Below are positions 20,014 through 33,180 of a stretch of DNA of 64,000 nucleotides, piece by piece; positions within the stretch are counted from its first letter, which is position 1; every line of letters starts with the position of its first letter. The stretch spans positions 144,260 to 208,259 of the forward strand of contig JAOPUZ010000023.1 of assembly GCA_025966315.1 (NCBI GenBank), in the 5' to 3' direction. The position numbers were made by a program, and so were the translations under genes. The notes under the pieces are model-generated. The model was not told the origin of the DNA, did not search any database, and saw nothing but the letters and a program-made list of their open reading frames with translations. The stretch is from Frankiales bacterium. GTDB taxonomy: Bacteria > Actinomycetota > Actinomycetes > Mycobacteriales > Jatrophihabitantaceae.

Positions 20014-20748
20014 ATGGTCGGACAACATAGAGGCCGCGACGAAGCCGGTGCGGAGGCGCGCAGTACCGATTCGTCAGCACCACGCCCCCGCGCCAGCCGT
20101 CGAACCGGCCGTCTACTGTTTGCCGCTGGCGTGCCGTTAGGTCTGCTCGGTGCTGGCGCCTTGGTATGGCAAGCCTCCTACGCAGCATTCAGTTCCACCA
20201 CCGTCAACCCGGGAAACACCTTCACCGCCGGCAGCGTCGTACTCACGGACAACGACAGCGGTACCGCGGTGTTCACCACGGCAGCTCTGAAGCCGGGTGA
20301 CAGCGGATCGTCCTGCATCACCGTCACCTACAGCGGATCGCTCACGCCGTCGGCACCGGTTCAGCTGTACGTGGCGTCGGGCGATGCCACCGATACACCC
20401 GGATCTGGTGGCGGCGCGCTGTCGACCGCGTTGGACTTCAGTGTCGAAACGGCCACCGGATCCGGAATCTTCGGTTCCGGGGCGCCGTGTACGGCGCTGA
20501 GCGGCACCGCAATCTTCGGTAGCGCAGCGAATACCACCATTACCGCAGGAGCCATGTTGTCGGATTTCGTGGCCAAGAACGCCTACAGCAGCGGCGGCAC
20601 CACCAGCGTGTCCTCCGCCTGGACGCCGACCGGCGGTTCGAGCACCACCAAGGTGTTCCGATTCAACTACGCCTTGGCCACCGATGCGCCGAATACCGCT
20701 CAGGGAGCGGTTGCCACCGTGAAATTGACATGGGAATCACGCAGCTGA
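20014..20748 (+). CDS. TasA/camelysin-like exported protein with SipW-type signal
   Basis: 244 residues from ATG 20014, chosen because AGAAAGCAGG sits 7 nt upstream; in-frame ATGs further upstream lack a ribosome site. A basic N-terminus with twin Arg (RASRRTGR) and a hydrophobic run (LLFAAGVPLGLLGAGALVW) ends in ASYAAFSSTT, the Y-A-AF-S cleavage region typical of SipW substrates. The mature domain has FTAGSVVLTDNDSGTAVF, LKPGDSGSSCITVTYSG and a second Cys in GAPCTALSG. TasA relatives assemble biofilm fibres. The stop overlaps the start of the signal peptidase gene, strong evidence that the two act together. Confidence 0.8.
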   Translation: MVGQHRGRDEAGAEARSTDSSAPRPRASRRTGRLLFAAGVPLGLLGAGALVWQASYAAFSSTTVNPGNTFTAGSVVLTDNDSGTAVFTTAALKPGDSGSSCITVTYSGSLTPSAPVQLYVASGDATDTPGSGGGALSTALDFSVETATGSGIFGSGAPCTALSGTAIFGSAANTTITAGAMLSDFVAKNAYSSGGTTSVSSAWTPTGGSSTTKVFRFNYALATDAPNTAQGAVATVKLTWESRS

Positions 20749-21257
20749 CCGGTGCCGCCCGCCAACTCGTGCAGTCGATCGTCATCGGCCTGTGCGCGGT
20801 GGTAGGCAGCCTGGTGCTCATCTCGGTAGTGCCGGCGCTGTTCGGTTGGCGATCAGTGAACGTGCTCAGCGGTTCGATGGCACCCAGGATTCACCCGGGC
20901 GACGTCATCGCGGTTGCGCACATCGTGCCCGCTGAGCTGCACCCCGGTCAGGTCGTCCTGGTCCGCGAACGGGCCGATGGTGACCGCATGGTCATGCACC
21001 GCTTCGTGCGCTTCACCCCGACCGGCGACCTGATCACCAAGGGCGACGCGAACCGGGAGGTTGACTCCTCCCCGGTACCGCCGCAGGATTTGCTCGGCCT
21101 GCCGCGGCTCCGGGTTCCATGGATTGGATTGCCCGCGATCTGGTGGCGCGCTCACCAAACGCTGCCGTTGGCCCTGCTGGCCAGCGGTGCCGGGATAGCG
21201 GGCGCGATCACGCTCGGCGCGGACGGGGTGACGGCGCGCCATCGCCGCGCCATCTGA
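20730..21257 (+). CDS. sipW: Signal peptidase I, SipW/ER type
   Basis: Membrane serine peptidase of 175 residues. An N-terminal TM segment (~15-38) precedes the catalytic box VLSGSMAPRIHPGD with Ser49. Position 90 in RMVMHRF is His, where ordinary bacterial enzymes have Lys, so this is the Ser-His (archaeal/ER/SipW) class that processes TasA-type precursors. ITKGDANREVD is the conserved box E. A C-terminal hydrophobic segment (~150-168) is present. It overlaps the TasA-like gene by 19 nt. Confidence 0.9.
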   Translation: MGITQLTGAARQLVQSIVIGLCAVVGSLVLISVVPALFGWRSVNVLSGSMAPRIHPGDVIAVAHIVPAELHPGQVVLVRERADGDRMVMHRFVRFTPTGDLITKGDANREVDSSPVPPQDLLGLPRLRVPWIGLPAIWWRAHQTLPLALLASGAGIAGAITLGADGVTARHRRAI

Positions 21258-21313
21258 GTATGCGACCGCACGGCGGGACCCAGGGCAGGCGGTATCAGAT
21301 CAGGATCAGGTTC

Positions 21314-21328
21314 CGGAGGAGACCTCCG
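21314..21328 (+). terminator. Small hairpin after sipW
   Basis: CGGAGG and CCTCCG pair around a 3-nt AGA loop in the 110-bp gap between sipW and the ACT-protein gene. It is short and lacks a U-run, so this is only a possible terminator. Confidence 0.3.
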
Positions 21329-21367
21329 CGTTACAGCAGAGACACATGGACTTGCGACAATCGCCGC

Positions 21368-25432
<4,065 letters not shown>

Positions 25433-25466
25433 CGGGAGCCAGCCAAAATCGCCGAAGTCATCGGCA

Positions 25467-26558
25467 TCATCGCGATGTCGCGGTGATGGTGGCCGAGCCG
25501 AGCACCCGGTCGCCGTCGTACATCACCAGCGCCTGGCCAGCGGCCACCCCGAACTGCGGTCGGTCGAGCCGCGCGGTCAGACCACCGTCGGGATCGAGCC
25601 GCACTCGCGCGGGCGACACCATTCCATGAGCTCGCAACTGGACGGCACAGTCGAATTCGTCCGAGCCCCGACGTGAAATCCAGACCGGCGCCGTACAGCT
25701 GATCGCGCCGACCTCCAACGCGGCCTTGTCCCCCACCACCACGGTGTTGGACTTCGGGCTGATGGACAGCACGTAGCGCGGTTTTCCACCGGCGGCGGGC
25801 GTGGTCAGGTTGAGCCCCTTGCGCTGGCCGACGGTGAAGCCGAAGGTGCCGGCATGCTCGCCCAGCACCTGGCCGTCCGCGTCGACGATGTCCCCCGGAC
25901 GCTCACCCAGCCGGTCGGTGAGGAAACGCTGGGTGTCGCCGTCGGCAATGAAGCAGATGTCGTGGGAATCGGGCTTGTCGGCCACCGACAGTCCCCGGGC
26001 GGCGGCCTCGGCCCGGACCTGGTCCTTGGTGGAATCGCCGAGCGGGAAGATCGCGTGCGACAGCTGATCGGGGGTCAGCACGGCCAGCACGTAGGACTGG
26101 TCCTTGCCGGCGTCGACCGAGCGACGCAACTCCCCGTCGGCGAGCTGGGCGTGATGGCCGGTGACCACCGCGTCGAACCCGAGTGCCAGAGCGCGATCGA
26201 GCAACGCCGAGAACTTGATCTGCTCGTTGCAACGCAGGCACGGGTTCGGCGTCCGGCCGGCCTCGTACTCGGCCACGAAGTCATCGATCACGTCAGCGGC
26301 GAAGCGTTCGGCGAAATCCCATACGTAGAAAGGGATTCCGAGCACATCGGCCGCACGGCGCGCATCGTTGGCGTCCTCGACGGAGCAGCAGCCACGCGCC
26401 CCGGAACGGAGGGTGGCCGGCTGCCGCGACAGCGCCAGGTGCACCCCGGTCACGTCCCAGCCGGCATCCACCGCCCGAGCCGCCGCCACCGCGGAATCAA
26501 CCCCACCGCTCATGGCCGCGAGCACCTTCAACGGGACATCGCTGGTCGTCGCGTTCAA
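25467..26558 (-). CDS. mnmA: tRNA-specific 2-thiouridylase
   Basis: Adds sulfur to U34 of Lys/Glu/Gln tRNAs. The ATP PP-loop is [14 protein letters not shown]. Catalytic Cys lies in [11 protein letters not shown], and the partner Cys in [11 protein letters not shown]. Start: AAAGGGGA lies 7 nt before TTG 26558 (363 residues), so this is preferred. An ATG at 26576 overlaps the iscS stop as ATGA but has no ribosome site, and a TTG nearer SGGVDS is also possible. It is directly downstream of the sulfur donor iscS, giving a functional pair. Confidence 0.92.
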   Translation of the reverse strand: MNATTSDVPLKVLAAMSGGVDSAVAAARAVDAGWDVTGVHLALSRQPATLRSGARGCCSVEDANDARRAADVLGIPFYVWDFAERFAADVIDDFVAEYEAGRTPNPCLRCNEQIKFSALLDRALALGFDAVVTGHHAQLADGELRRSVDAGKDQSYVLAVLTPDQLSHAIFPLGDSTKDQVRAEAAARGLSVADKPDSHDICFIADGDTQRFLTDRLGERPGDIVDADGQVLGEHAGTFGFTVGQRKGLNLTTPAAGGKPRYVLSISPKSNTVVVGDKAALEVGAISCTAPVWISRRGSDEFDCAVQLRAHGMVSPARVRLDPDGGLTARLDRPQFGVAAGQALVMYDGDRVLGSATITATSR

Positions 26559-26572
26559 GCAAGCATCCCCTT

Positions 26573-27751
26573 TCATCGTCGCACCGCATTGGCCAAACCG
26601 GCCCGGCGAGCCCGTTCGACCACGCCGCCGATCGCGCCCACCACCGCCTCGACGTCGGACTCGGTGGACGTGTGCCCCAACGAGAATCGCAGCGAACCAC
26701 GGGCCGTCGCCTCGTCCGCCCCCATCGCCAGCAGGACGTGGGAGGGCTGCGACACGCCGGCCGAGCACGCAGAGCCGGTGGAGCATTCGACGCCCTTGGC
26801 ATCCAGCAGCATCAAGAGCGAGTCACCCTCGCAGCCCCGGAAGGACGCGTGCACGTTGCCGGGCAGCCGCTGGGTCGGATGGCCGTTGATCCGGGCCTCA
26901 GGGACCTCGCGGAGGATGCCCGCGATCAACGTGTTGCGCAGGCCGGTCAGTCGCTGGGCCATTTCGCTGCGCCGTCCGACCGCGAGCTCGGCCGCCAGCG
27001 ACAAGCCGACCACACCGGCGGTATCCAGGGTGCCCGACCGGACGTCACGCTCCTGGCCGCCACCGTGCAGCAGCGGAACGCAGTTGACATCCCGGCTGAG
27101 CAGCAGCGCGCCGGCTCCGTACGGCCCGCCGAGCTTGTGAGCGGTGACCGTCAGCGCATCCACGCCCGAGCGCGCGAAGGAGACATCGAGGGTGCCGACC
27201 GCCTGCACCGCGTCGGTGTGGAACGGGATGTCCCACTGGTGCGCGACCTCGGCCAGCTCGCTGATCGGCTGGACGGTACCGATCTCATTGTTGGCCCACA
27301 TCACGCTCACCAGGGCGACGGAGCCCGGATCGCGCGCGATAGCGGTCGCCAGCGTGTCCGGGTGGACCTGGCCGACCTCGTCGACGGGCAGCAATTCAAC
27401 CTGCGCCTGCTCGTGCGAGCCCAGCCAGAGCACCGCGTCCAGGACCGCGTGATGCTCGATGGCACTGACGAGGATCCGGCGCCGGGCGGCGTTCTCGGCT
27501 CGACGGGCGAGATAAATGCCCTTTACGGCCAAATTGTCGGACTCGGTGCCACCACCGGTGAAGATGATCTCCGAAGGGCCGGCGTCCAGGCTGGCCGCCA
27601 ACCGCTCCCGCGACTCTTCGACGGTGCGGCGGGCGCGACGACCCGCGGCGTGCAGGGAGGACGCGTTGCCGACCTCACTCATGGTCGCGGACATGGCAGA
27701 GATGACCTCCTCCAGCATGGGAGTGGTCGCCGCGTGATCGAGGTAGGCCAT
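26573..27751 (-). CDS. iscS: Cysteine desulfurase (IscS/NifS type)
   Basis: PLP enzyme that transfers cysteine sulfur to acceptors such as MnmA. 392 residues from [16 protein letters not shown] Lys is in [14 protein letters not shown], and the catalytic Cys loop in [31 protein letters not shown] carries the conserved cofactor-contacting Asp and Gln. The frame stays open far upstream across the MFS gene, which is a high-GC artefact. Coupled to mnmA. Confidence 0.94.
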   Translation of the reverse strand: MAYLDHAATTPMLEEVISAMSATMSEVGNASSLHAAGRRARRTVEESRERLAASLDAGPSEIIFTGGGTESDNLAVKGIYLARRAENAARRRILVSAIEHHAVLDAVLWLGSHEQAQVELLPVDEVGQVHPDTLATAIARDPGSVALVSVMWANNEIGTVQPISELAEVAHQWDIPFHTDAVQAVGTLDVSFARSGVDALTVTAHKLGGPYGAGALLLSRDVNCVPLLHGGGQERDVRSGTLDTAGVVGLSLAAELAVGRRSEMAQRLTGLRNTLIAGILREVPEARINGHPTQRLPGNVHASFRGCEGDSLLMLLDAKGVECSTGSACSAGVSQPSHVLLAMGADEATARGSLRFSLGHTSTESDVEAVVGAIGGVVERARRAGLANAVRR

Positions 27752-27801
27752 CCGGTCCAGCTTACGGTCAGATTTCCGGCGGTGCTCCGACGGCAGTCGG
27801 A

Positions 27802-29157
27802 CTAACTGCGCACAGCACTCGGCCGGATCTGCCCGGCCCGCGGGATGGCCAGGCCGGCGATCGCCGCCATCGTGGTGAACACCACGGCCAGCGCCACGGG
27901 ATAGCTGAGTGTGCCGCTCGCGGCGATGGCCACCAGGGCGCCCGCAAACGCGGTGCTGAGGGCGCTGGCGGTCGAGTCGGCCAGTTGCAACGCGGCCGAA
28001 TCCGAGCCGCGGTCGGCATCGGTGGTGAAGTCGAGCAGGGTGACGCTCACCGTGGTCAGGGCCAGTCCCGCGCCCAGCCCGGCCAGTGGCCAGACGAAGA
28101 ACGAGAGCACTCCTAGCCGACCCACCAGCGTCGCGATGCTCATGCCCACCCCCGCCCCGGCAATGCAGGCCAGCCCCGCGCGAACCAGCACCGGCCGGCG
28201 CTCGGGCGGGGTACGCGTCTGCACCTGCGAACCGGCGGCCCAGCTCAGCGCCGACAGGATCAGCGGCAGGCCGGACACGGTGGGCGAGTAACCGTGCACC
28301 AGCGTGAGGGTGAGCGGCACGGTCGATTCCATGCCGACGAACGTGCCGCCCAACACGCCCCGGAACGCGACGACCGCCGGTACGCCGCGCCCGAACCGGA
28401 ACGTGCCGGTGGGCACCAAGCGGCGCAGGCCCACCACCAGCGCCACTACCCCGACCGCTCCTACCGCGACCGGCACCGGGCCGTGATGCTCGCCGAGATT
28501 GGCCACCGCGGCCACCCCGAACGCGGCCAGCAGGGCGTACCCGATCCGGGCGATTCCAGGCGGTGTATCGGCGTGCGCCGTCTGGGCACTGCGACGCAAA
28601 CCCAACAGGGACGGCAGCATCAGCAGACCGCCGACCACCACGAAGGGGGCGAGTCCGCTGAAGACCCAGCGCCAGGACAGGTGCTCGGTCAACCAACCGG
28701 CCACGATCGGACCGACCAGACCGGGCACGATCCACGCCGTGGACAGGGCCGCGAAGATGCGAGGCCGTAGCTCCTCCGGGTAAACCACACCCAGGACGAC
28801 GTACATCGCCGTGATCAACAAGCCGGTCGACAGCCCCTGCACCACCCGGCCGCCGACGAGTTGCCACATCGCCTGAGCCGAGCCCGCGATCAGCAGGCCG
28901 GTGACGAACAGGACCAGGCCGGCCAGCAGCGGAGTGACCGGCCCGCGCCGGTCGGACGCCAGTCCGCTGATGACCATGCCCACCAGGCTGGCGACCAGAA
29001 ATCCGGTGAAGGACCAGCCGTAGGCCGCCAGCCCGTGCAGGCTACGGGCCGCCGTCGGCAACGCGGTGGCCACCGCCATCGCCTCGAACGCGATGATCGT
29101 CATCAGCATCAGAATCGCCACCGACGTCAACCGATAGGCCGGCGCGAAGAGGCTCAT
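27802..29157 (-). CDS. MFS transporter, drug-exporter-like
   Basis: 451-residue integral membrane protein with about 12-14 hydrophobic helices. The helix 2-3 loop GLASDRRGPVTPLLAG matches the MFS motif A, and GGRVVQGLSTGLLI matches the helix 4 region of proton-driven exporters (DHA2-like). LSWRWVFSGLAPF is motif D-like. The substrate cannot be deduced. It sits 16 bp after the small membrane-protein gene on the same strand and is probably in its operon; 50 bp separate it from iscS downstream. Confidence 0.85.
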   Translation of the reverse strand: MSLFAPAYRLTSVAILMLMTIIAFEAMAVATALPTAARSLHGLAAYGWSFTGFLVASLVGMVISGLASDRRGPVTPLLAGLVLFVTGLLIAGSAQAMWQLVGGRVVQGLSTGLLITAMYVVLGVVYPEELRPRIFAALSTAWIVPGLVGPIVAGWLTEHLSWRWVFSGLAPFVVVGGLLMLPSLLGLRRSAQTAHADTPPGIARIGYALLAAFGVAAVANLGEHHGPVPVAVGAVGVVALVVGLRRLVPTGTFRFGRGVPAVVAFRGVLGGTFVGMESTVPLTLTLVHGYSPTVSGLPLILSALSWAAGSQVQTRTPPERRPVLVRAGLACIAGAGVGMSIATLVGRLGVLSFFVWPLAGLGAGLALTTVSVTLLDFTTDADRGSDSAALQLADSTASALSTAFAGALVAIAASGTLSYPVALAVVFTTMAAIAGLAIPRAGQIRPSAVRS

Positions 29158-29172
29158 ATCGGCGAGCTCATC

Positions 29173-29718
29173 TCAGCCGTCGACCTGATCCGCCTCGCGC
29201 ACCGCATACCCGCCCGAAGCGGCCAACGCGACGCCGATCGCCGCCAGCACGGTCGTGACGACCACGATCCCGCTCGGCCACGCCGAGCCGGCGTCATCGG
29301 CATCGTCGACGAAGACCTTGGGTACGCCCTGGCAGCTGACGTGATAGTCGCCGGAGCGGGTCAGCTGGAACGTGGCGAAGACGTGCAGGTCGCGGGCGTC
29401 GTCCATGGTGGCCACGATCGACAACGGCTGTGCGCCGTCGCTGCTCGTCCCGGTGCAGTTCAGGGTGACCCCGGAGCCGATCACACCCTTGGCCGCCAGC
29501 GTCGCCGGGCCGTCGGTGCTCGAGAGCTGGTAGACCTTGCCGGCGGTGAGCCGGTAGGTGGACGGCGGCGAGGCGCCGGAGCCGTCGTAGGCGTGGTGCT
29601 GTGATCCGGCCGCCAAGCGGGCCACGGCCAGCAGCACAAAGGCGAGCAGCAGTACTGCGGCGCCGACGACCAGCCGGCGACGCGCCGCGACAACGGTCGG
29701 GGGGACGCTCAACGCCAT
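29173..29718 (-). CDS. Membrane protein of unknown function
   Basis: 181 residues. TM helices lie at ~13-33 ([21 protein letters not shown]) and ~148-168 ([21 protein letters not shown]). They flank an extracytoplasmic beta-rich domain with two Cys (VTLNCTG and HVSCQG), which may form a disulfide. The start overlaps the end of the cysteine-synthase-like gene by 10 nt, suggesting co-translation. No family was recognised with confidence. Confidence 0.7.
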   Translation of the reverse strand: MALSVPPTVVAARRRLVVGAAVLLLAFVLLAVARLAAGSQHHAYDGSGASPPSTYRLTAGKVYQLSSTDGPATLAAKGVIGSGVTLNCTGTSSDGAQPLSIVATMDDARDLHVFATFQLTRSGDYHVSCQGVPKVFVDDADDAGSAWPSGIVVVTTVLAAIGVALAASGGYAVREADQVDG

Positions 29719-30806
29719 TCGCCCCCGGCCAGGACACCTTCGAGAAACGCCCGCTGAGGCGCGAGGTCGAGGCCGCGGGCCGCCAACCAGTCGTCGGCGT
29801 AGTAGCTGTCGTGATAGCGCTCGCCGCCGTCGCAGATGAGCGTCACGATGCTGGCCGCGGCCCCCCGCGCCCGCAGCCCGGCCGCAACCCGCAGGGCGCC
29901 GACGAAGTTCGTGCCCGTCGACGGGCCGACCCGACGGCCGAGCCGATCGCTGAGCAGCCGCATCGCCGCCAGGGACGCCTCGTCCGGCACCGCGATCATC
30001 CGATCCACCACGTCGCCGACGAAGCTCGGCTCCACGCGCGGTCGGCCGATCCCTTCGATCCGGGAACCGATCCCGGTCCGAACCCGGTCATCGCGAGCCA
30101 GCCAGCCGGGCAGGAACGCAGAGTTGTCCACGTCCACCACGCAGAGCCGAGTCGCCAACCGCCGGTAGCGCAGGTAGCGACCGATGGTTGCCGAGGTACC
30201 GCCAGTGCCGGCACCGACGACGATCCAGTCCGGCACCGGATGCCGCTCCGCCGACAACTGCGCGAAGATCGACTCGGCGATGTTGTTGTTGCCTCGCCAG
30301 TCGGTGGCCCGCTCGGCGAAGGTGAACTGGTCCAGGTAATGACCACCGCAGTCGGCCGCCAGCCGGCGGGCCTCGTCGTAGACCGTGGTCGGGTCATCGA
30401 CCAGATGACAGCGGCCGCCTTCGCGCTCGATCAGCGCGATCTTGCCGGTCGAGGTGCTGGCCGGCATCACCGCGATGAACGGCAGGTTCAGCATTCGCGC
30501 GAAGTACGCCTCGCTGATCGCCGTGGAGCCGGACGACGACTCGATCACCGTCGTTCCCTCGGTCAGCCAGCCGTTGGCGAGGGCATAGAGGAAGAGCGAT
30601 CGGGCCAGCCGGTGCTTGAGCGAGCCGGTCGGATGCGTGGATTCGTCCTTGAAGTAGAGGTCGATCGGCCAGCCGGGCGGCAGCTCGAATCGCACCAGGT
30701 GGGTGTCGGCGGATCGGTTGGCGTCCGCCTCGACCAACCTGATCGCCTCATCCGACCAGGCACGCGCGGTGGCATCGCTGCGGTCGATGTCATCGGAGGG
30801 CGTCAT
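29709..30806 (-). CDS. PLP-dependent cysteine synthase-family enzyme (Cds1-like cysteine desulfhydrase)
   Basis: 365 residues from [10 protein letters not shown], overlapping the HAD gene as ATGA. PLP Lys is in [13 protein letters not shown]. The phosphate loop is [14 protein letters not shown], and [20 protein letters not shown] is characteristic of the actinobacterial Cds1 group, which releases H2S from cysteine, rather than CysK/Cys[21 protein letters not shown] lies near the C-terminus. Desulfhydrase versus synthase activity is inferred by family resemblance. Confidence 0.8.
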   Translation of the reverse strand: MTPSDDIDRSDATARAWSDEAIRLVEADANRSADTHLVRFELPPGWPIDLYFKDESTHPTGSLKHRLARSLFLYALANGWLTEGTTVIESSSGSTAISEAYFARMLNLPFIAVMPASTSTGKIALIEREGGRCHLVDDPTTVYDEARRLAADCGGHYLDQFTFAERATDWRGNNNIAESIFAQLSAERHPVPDWIVVGAGTGGTSATIGRYLRYRRLATRLCVVDVDNSAFLPGWLARDDRVRTGIGSRIEGIGRPRVEPSFVGDVVDRMIAVPDEASLAAMRLLSDRLGRRVGPSTGTNFVGALRVAAGLRARGAAASIVTLICDGGERYHDSYYADDWLAARGLDLAPQRAFLEGVLAGGEWR

Positions 30807-31465
30807 GCCGCCAGCCGATCCAACTCGACCAGTACGTCGGCTGGCCGCGCGCACAAACCATGGGCCCCGGCAGCGGTCAGCTCGACGAGCGTCCCGTACC
30901 CCCACAGCACGCCGAGACACTGGACGTCATGCGCCGCGGCGCCGAGCACGTCGTGGCTGCGGTCGCCCAGCATCAGGACCGTGCTCGGAGCCGGATCGCC
31001 GAGGCGGTGCAAGGCCTCGCCGACCACCAGCGCCTTGGTGTCGCGCAAGCCGTCGACGGTGTCGCCGCACACCGTCTCGAAGTAGCCGTCCAGTCCGAGG
31101 TACTCGACGATCTGGGCCGCGTGCGGCTCCGGCTTGCTGGTGGCCACCGCCAGCCGCAGGCCACGGGCGACGAAACCGTCGAGCATCGCCGGCACACCGG
31201 CATAGGCCGAAGTCTGAAATAGACCGCGATCCACCACGTAGTGCTGGCGGTAGGCAGCGATCACCGCGGCCATCCGGCGCTCGCCCACCAATGGCGGCAG
31301 TGAATGCCAGAACGGTGGGCCGAGCAAGGAACGGGCGGTGTCCTCGTCCACCCACGGCACTCCGGATTCAGCGAACGCCTTTTGCAGGCAGGACAGGATG
31401 CCCGGCGCCGAATCGCTCAGGGTGCCGTCCAGGTCGCACAGGACCGTGGTTATCACGACGGCCAC
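30803..31465 (-). CDS. HAD-superfamily phosphatase (phosphoglycolate phosphatase-like)
   Basis: 220 residues. Motif [13 protein letters not shown] carries the nucleophile Asp, motif II is [10 protein letters not shown] and motif III/IV is [15 protein letters not shown]. The cap domain (~20-85) is the alpha-helical C1 type of Gph/PGP enzymes. Substrate not determinable; a 5'-nucleotidase or pyrophosphatase role is equally possible. It follows the enoyl-CoA hydratase gene by 3 bp and overlaps the Cds1-like gene. Confidence 0.85.
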   Translation of the reverse strand: MAVVITTVLCDLDGTLSDSAPGILSCLQKAFAESGVPWVDEDTARSLLGPPFWHSLPPLVGERRMAAVIAAYRQHYVVDRGLFQTSAYAGVPAMLDGFVARGLRLAVATSKPEPHAAQIVEYLGLDGYFETVCGDTVDGLRDTKALVVGEALHRLGDPAPSTVLMLGDRSHDVLGAAAHDVQCLGVLWGYGTLVELTAAGAHGLCARPADVLVELDRLAA

Positions 31466-31468
31466 CGC

Positions 31469-32248
31469 TCAGTTGCCGGTGAAGACAGCCTTGCCGGGAC
31501 CGTTCTTCACAAAGGAGTCGACGCCGATGCGCTTGTCCTCGGTAGCGAACAAGGCCGCGAACAGCTGAGATTCGATGCGCAGCCCGGTCGCCAGGTCGGT
31601 GTCCAGGCCCTGATCGATAGCGGCCTTGGCCGCGCGCAGCGCGAGCGTCGGGCCCTTGGCCAGCTTGGCCGCCATGGCTTGCGCGCTGCTCAACACCTCG
31701 GCCGCCGGGACGACCGCGTCCACCAGCCCGATTTCGTGTGCCTCGGTCGCATCGATGAAACGGCCGGTGAAGATGAGATCCTTCGCCTTGGCCGGCCCGA
31801 CCAGCCGCGCCAGCCGCTGGGTGCCGCCCATCCCCGGGATGATGCCCAGCAGGATCTCGGGCTGGCCCCACTTGGCCGTGTCGGCGCTGATCCGGAAGTC
31901 TGCCGCCATCGCCAGCTCGCAGCCGCCACCGAGCGCGTAACCGGTCACCGCCGCGATGGTCGGAACCGGAATCTGGGCGATCGCGGTGATCGCGCCCGAG
32001 ACGTCCTCAGCTTCGCGCATCATGGTCTGGGCCGAGATCGTGTTGAACTCCTTCACGTCCGCGCCGGCTACGAAGACCTTCTCGCCGCCCCACAGGATCA
32101 CCGCACGCAGATCCTGATGATGGCTGGCCTGCTGGGCCACCTCGCGCAGTTCGTTCTGGACCTGGGTGTTCAACGCGTTCACCGGGGCGCGGTTGATACG
32201 AATGGTGCCGACGCCATCGACGACGTCCAGGCTCACGAATTCAGTCAT
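31469..32248 (-). CDS. Enoyl-CoA hydratase/isomerase
   Basis: Crotonase-fold enzyme of 259 residues that hydrates trans-2-enoyl-CoA. Both catalytic glutamates are present: GYALGGGCELAMAAD and GQPEILLGIIPGMGG. The oxyanion-hole segment is KVFVAGADVKEF, and the C-terminal FVKNGPGKAVFTGN is typical of actinobacterial EchA8/EchA17-like paralogues. First gene of the run echA-HAD-cds1-membrane protein. Specific chain-length preference unknown. Confidence 0.9.
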   Translation of the reverse strand: MTEFVSLDVVDGVGTIRINRAPVNALNTQVQNELREVAQQASHHQDLRAVILWGGEKVFVAGADVKEFNTISAQTMMREAEDVSGAITAIAQIPVPTIAAVTGYALGGGCELAMAADFRISADTAKWGQPEILLGIIPGMGGTQRLARLVGPAKAKDLIFTGRFIDATEAHEIGLVDAVVPAAEVLSSAQAMAAKLAKGPTLALRAAKAAIDQGLDTDLATGLRIESQLFAALFATEDKRIGVDSFVKNGPGKAVFTGN

Positions 32249-32284
32249 GAGCGGAGCGTACCGAGCGCCGCCGACGATTCCGCT

Positions 32285-32330
32285 CAGCCGGCTCAGATGG
32301 CTCAGATGGCTCAGATGGCTCAGATGGCTC
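32285..32330 (-). repeat. 9-bp tandem repeat carrying the ABC-gene stop codon
   Basis: On the minus strand GCCATCTGA is repeated four times (32326-32291), followed by GCCGGCTGA. The unit is in the reading frame of the ABC ATPase gene, so the stop codon is itself tandemly repeated: five TGA codons in one frame, each 9 bp apart. Confidence 0.9.
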
Positions 32331-33147
32331 TGGCGTAGAACCGACCGTGATCTCGTTCGACGTTGAGGGCCAGTCCGAAGGTCTCACTCAAGCGTTCGGA
32401 CGTGAGCACCTCTTCGATCAGGCCCTGCGCCACCACCCGCCCCTCGCGCAGCAGCAAGGCGTGGCTGATGCCGACCGGAATCTCTTCCACGTGATGGGTG
32501 ACCAGCACGGTGGCCGGCGCGTCGGGATCCGCGGCCAGCCGCGCGAGGCGGCGCAGCAGGTCCTCGCGGCCGCCGAGATCCATGCCGGCTGCCGGCTCGT
32601 CCAGCAACAACAACTCGGGGTCGGTCATCAGCGCCCGCGCGATCTGCACCCGCTTGCGCTCGCCCTCGCTCAGCGTGCCGTAGGTGCGATCGGCCAGCTC
32701 GGCCACGCCGAAGCGCGCCAACAGGCTACGGGCGCGTCGGACGTCCAGCCGGCCGTAGGCCTCGCGCCAGCGTCCGATCACGGCATAACCGGCCGACACG
32801 ACCACGTCGATGACGGTCTCGCCGCCCGGAATCCGCTGCGCCAGGGCCGCCGACGACAGGCCGATCCGAGGCCGTAGTTCGAACACGTCCACCGCGCCGA
32901 GTCGCTCGCCGAAGATGGCGGCCGTCCCGGACGTCGGGTGCATGGAGGCCGCGGCAATCTGCAACAGGGTGGTCTTGCCGGCCCCGTTTGGGCCGAGCAT
33001 GGCCCATCGTTCGTCCTCTTCCACGGTCCAGTCGATCGCGTCGAGCAACAGCTTGGGCCCACGCCGCACGGTCACCTGTTGCAGCTGCAGGATCGCGTCG
33101 GGATCGACCTCGAATTCCGGGAGTGACACTCGTCTATCCAACCGCAT
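32320..33147 (-). CDS. ABC transporter ATP-binding protein (stand-alone)
   Basis: 275 residues from MRLDRRVSLPEF, with GGAG just upstream. Walker A is GPNGAGKTTLLQI, signature LSEGERKRVQIARALM, Walker B ELLLLDEPAAGMD and the H-loop VTHHVEEIP. Single nucleotide-binding domain with no membrane subunit in the neighbourhood. The group resembles ModF/Rv3041c-type ATPases often labelled iron or molybdate transport, but the sequence does not fix a substrate. It diverges from glgX with only 33 bp between starts. Confidence 0.88.
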   Translation of the reverse strand: MRLDRRVSLPEFEVDPDAILQLQQVTVRRGPKLLLDAIDWTVEEDERWAMLGPNGAGKTTLLQIAAASMHPTSGTAAIFGERLGAVDVFELRPRIGLSSAALAQRIPGGETVIDVVVSAGYAVIGRWREAYGRLDVRRARSLLARFGVAELADRTYGTLSEGERKRVQIARALMTDPELLLLDEPAAGMDLGGREDLLRRLARLAADPDAPATVLVTHHVEEIPVGISHALLLREGRVVAQGLIEEVLTSERLSETFGLALNVERDHGRFYARAI

Positions 33148-33166
33148 CTGCTCCGAAGGGCGGCGG

Positions 33167-33172
33167 TAGGGT
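33167..33172 (+). promoter_or_regulatory. -10 box of glgX, leaderless type
   Basis: TAGGGT ends 8 nt before the glgX ATG, and the remaining 33-bp gap has no convincing ribosome site. A leaderless transcript is the simplest reading. Any -35 would lie inside the divergent ABC gene. Confidence 0.45.
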
Positions 33173-33180
33173 GCCGCTAG

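Noticed and set aside
27752..28867. Long N-terminal extension of the cysteine desulfurase frame
   Set aside because: It runs out of frame through the MFS gene and is low-complexity Arg/Gly; the family N-terminus is at 27751.
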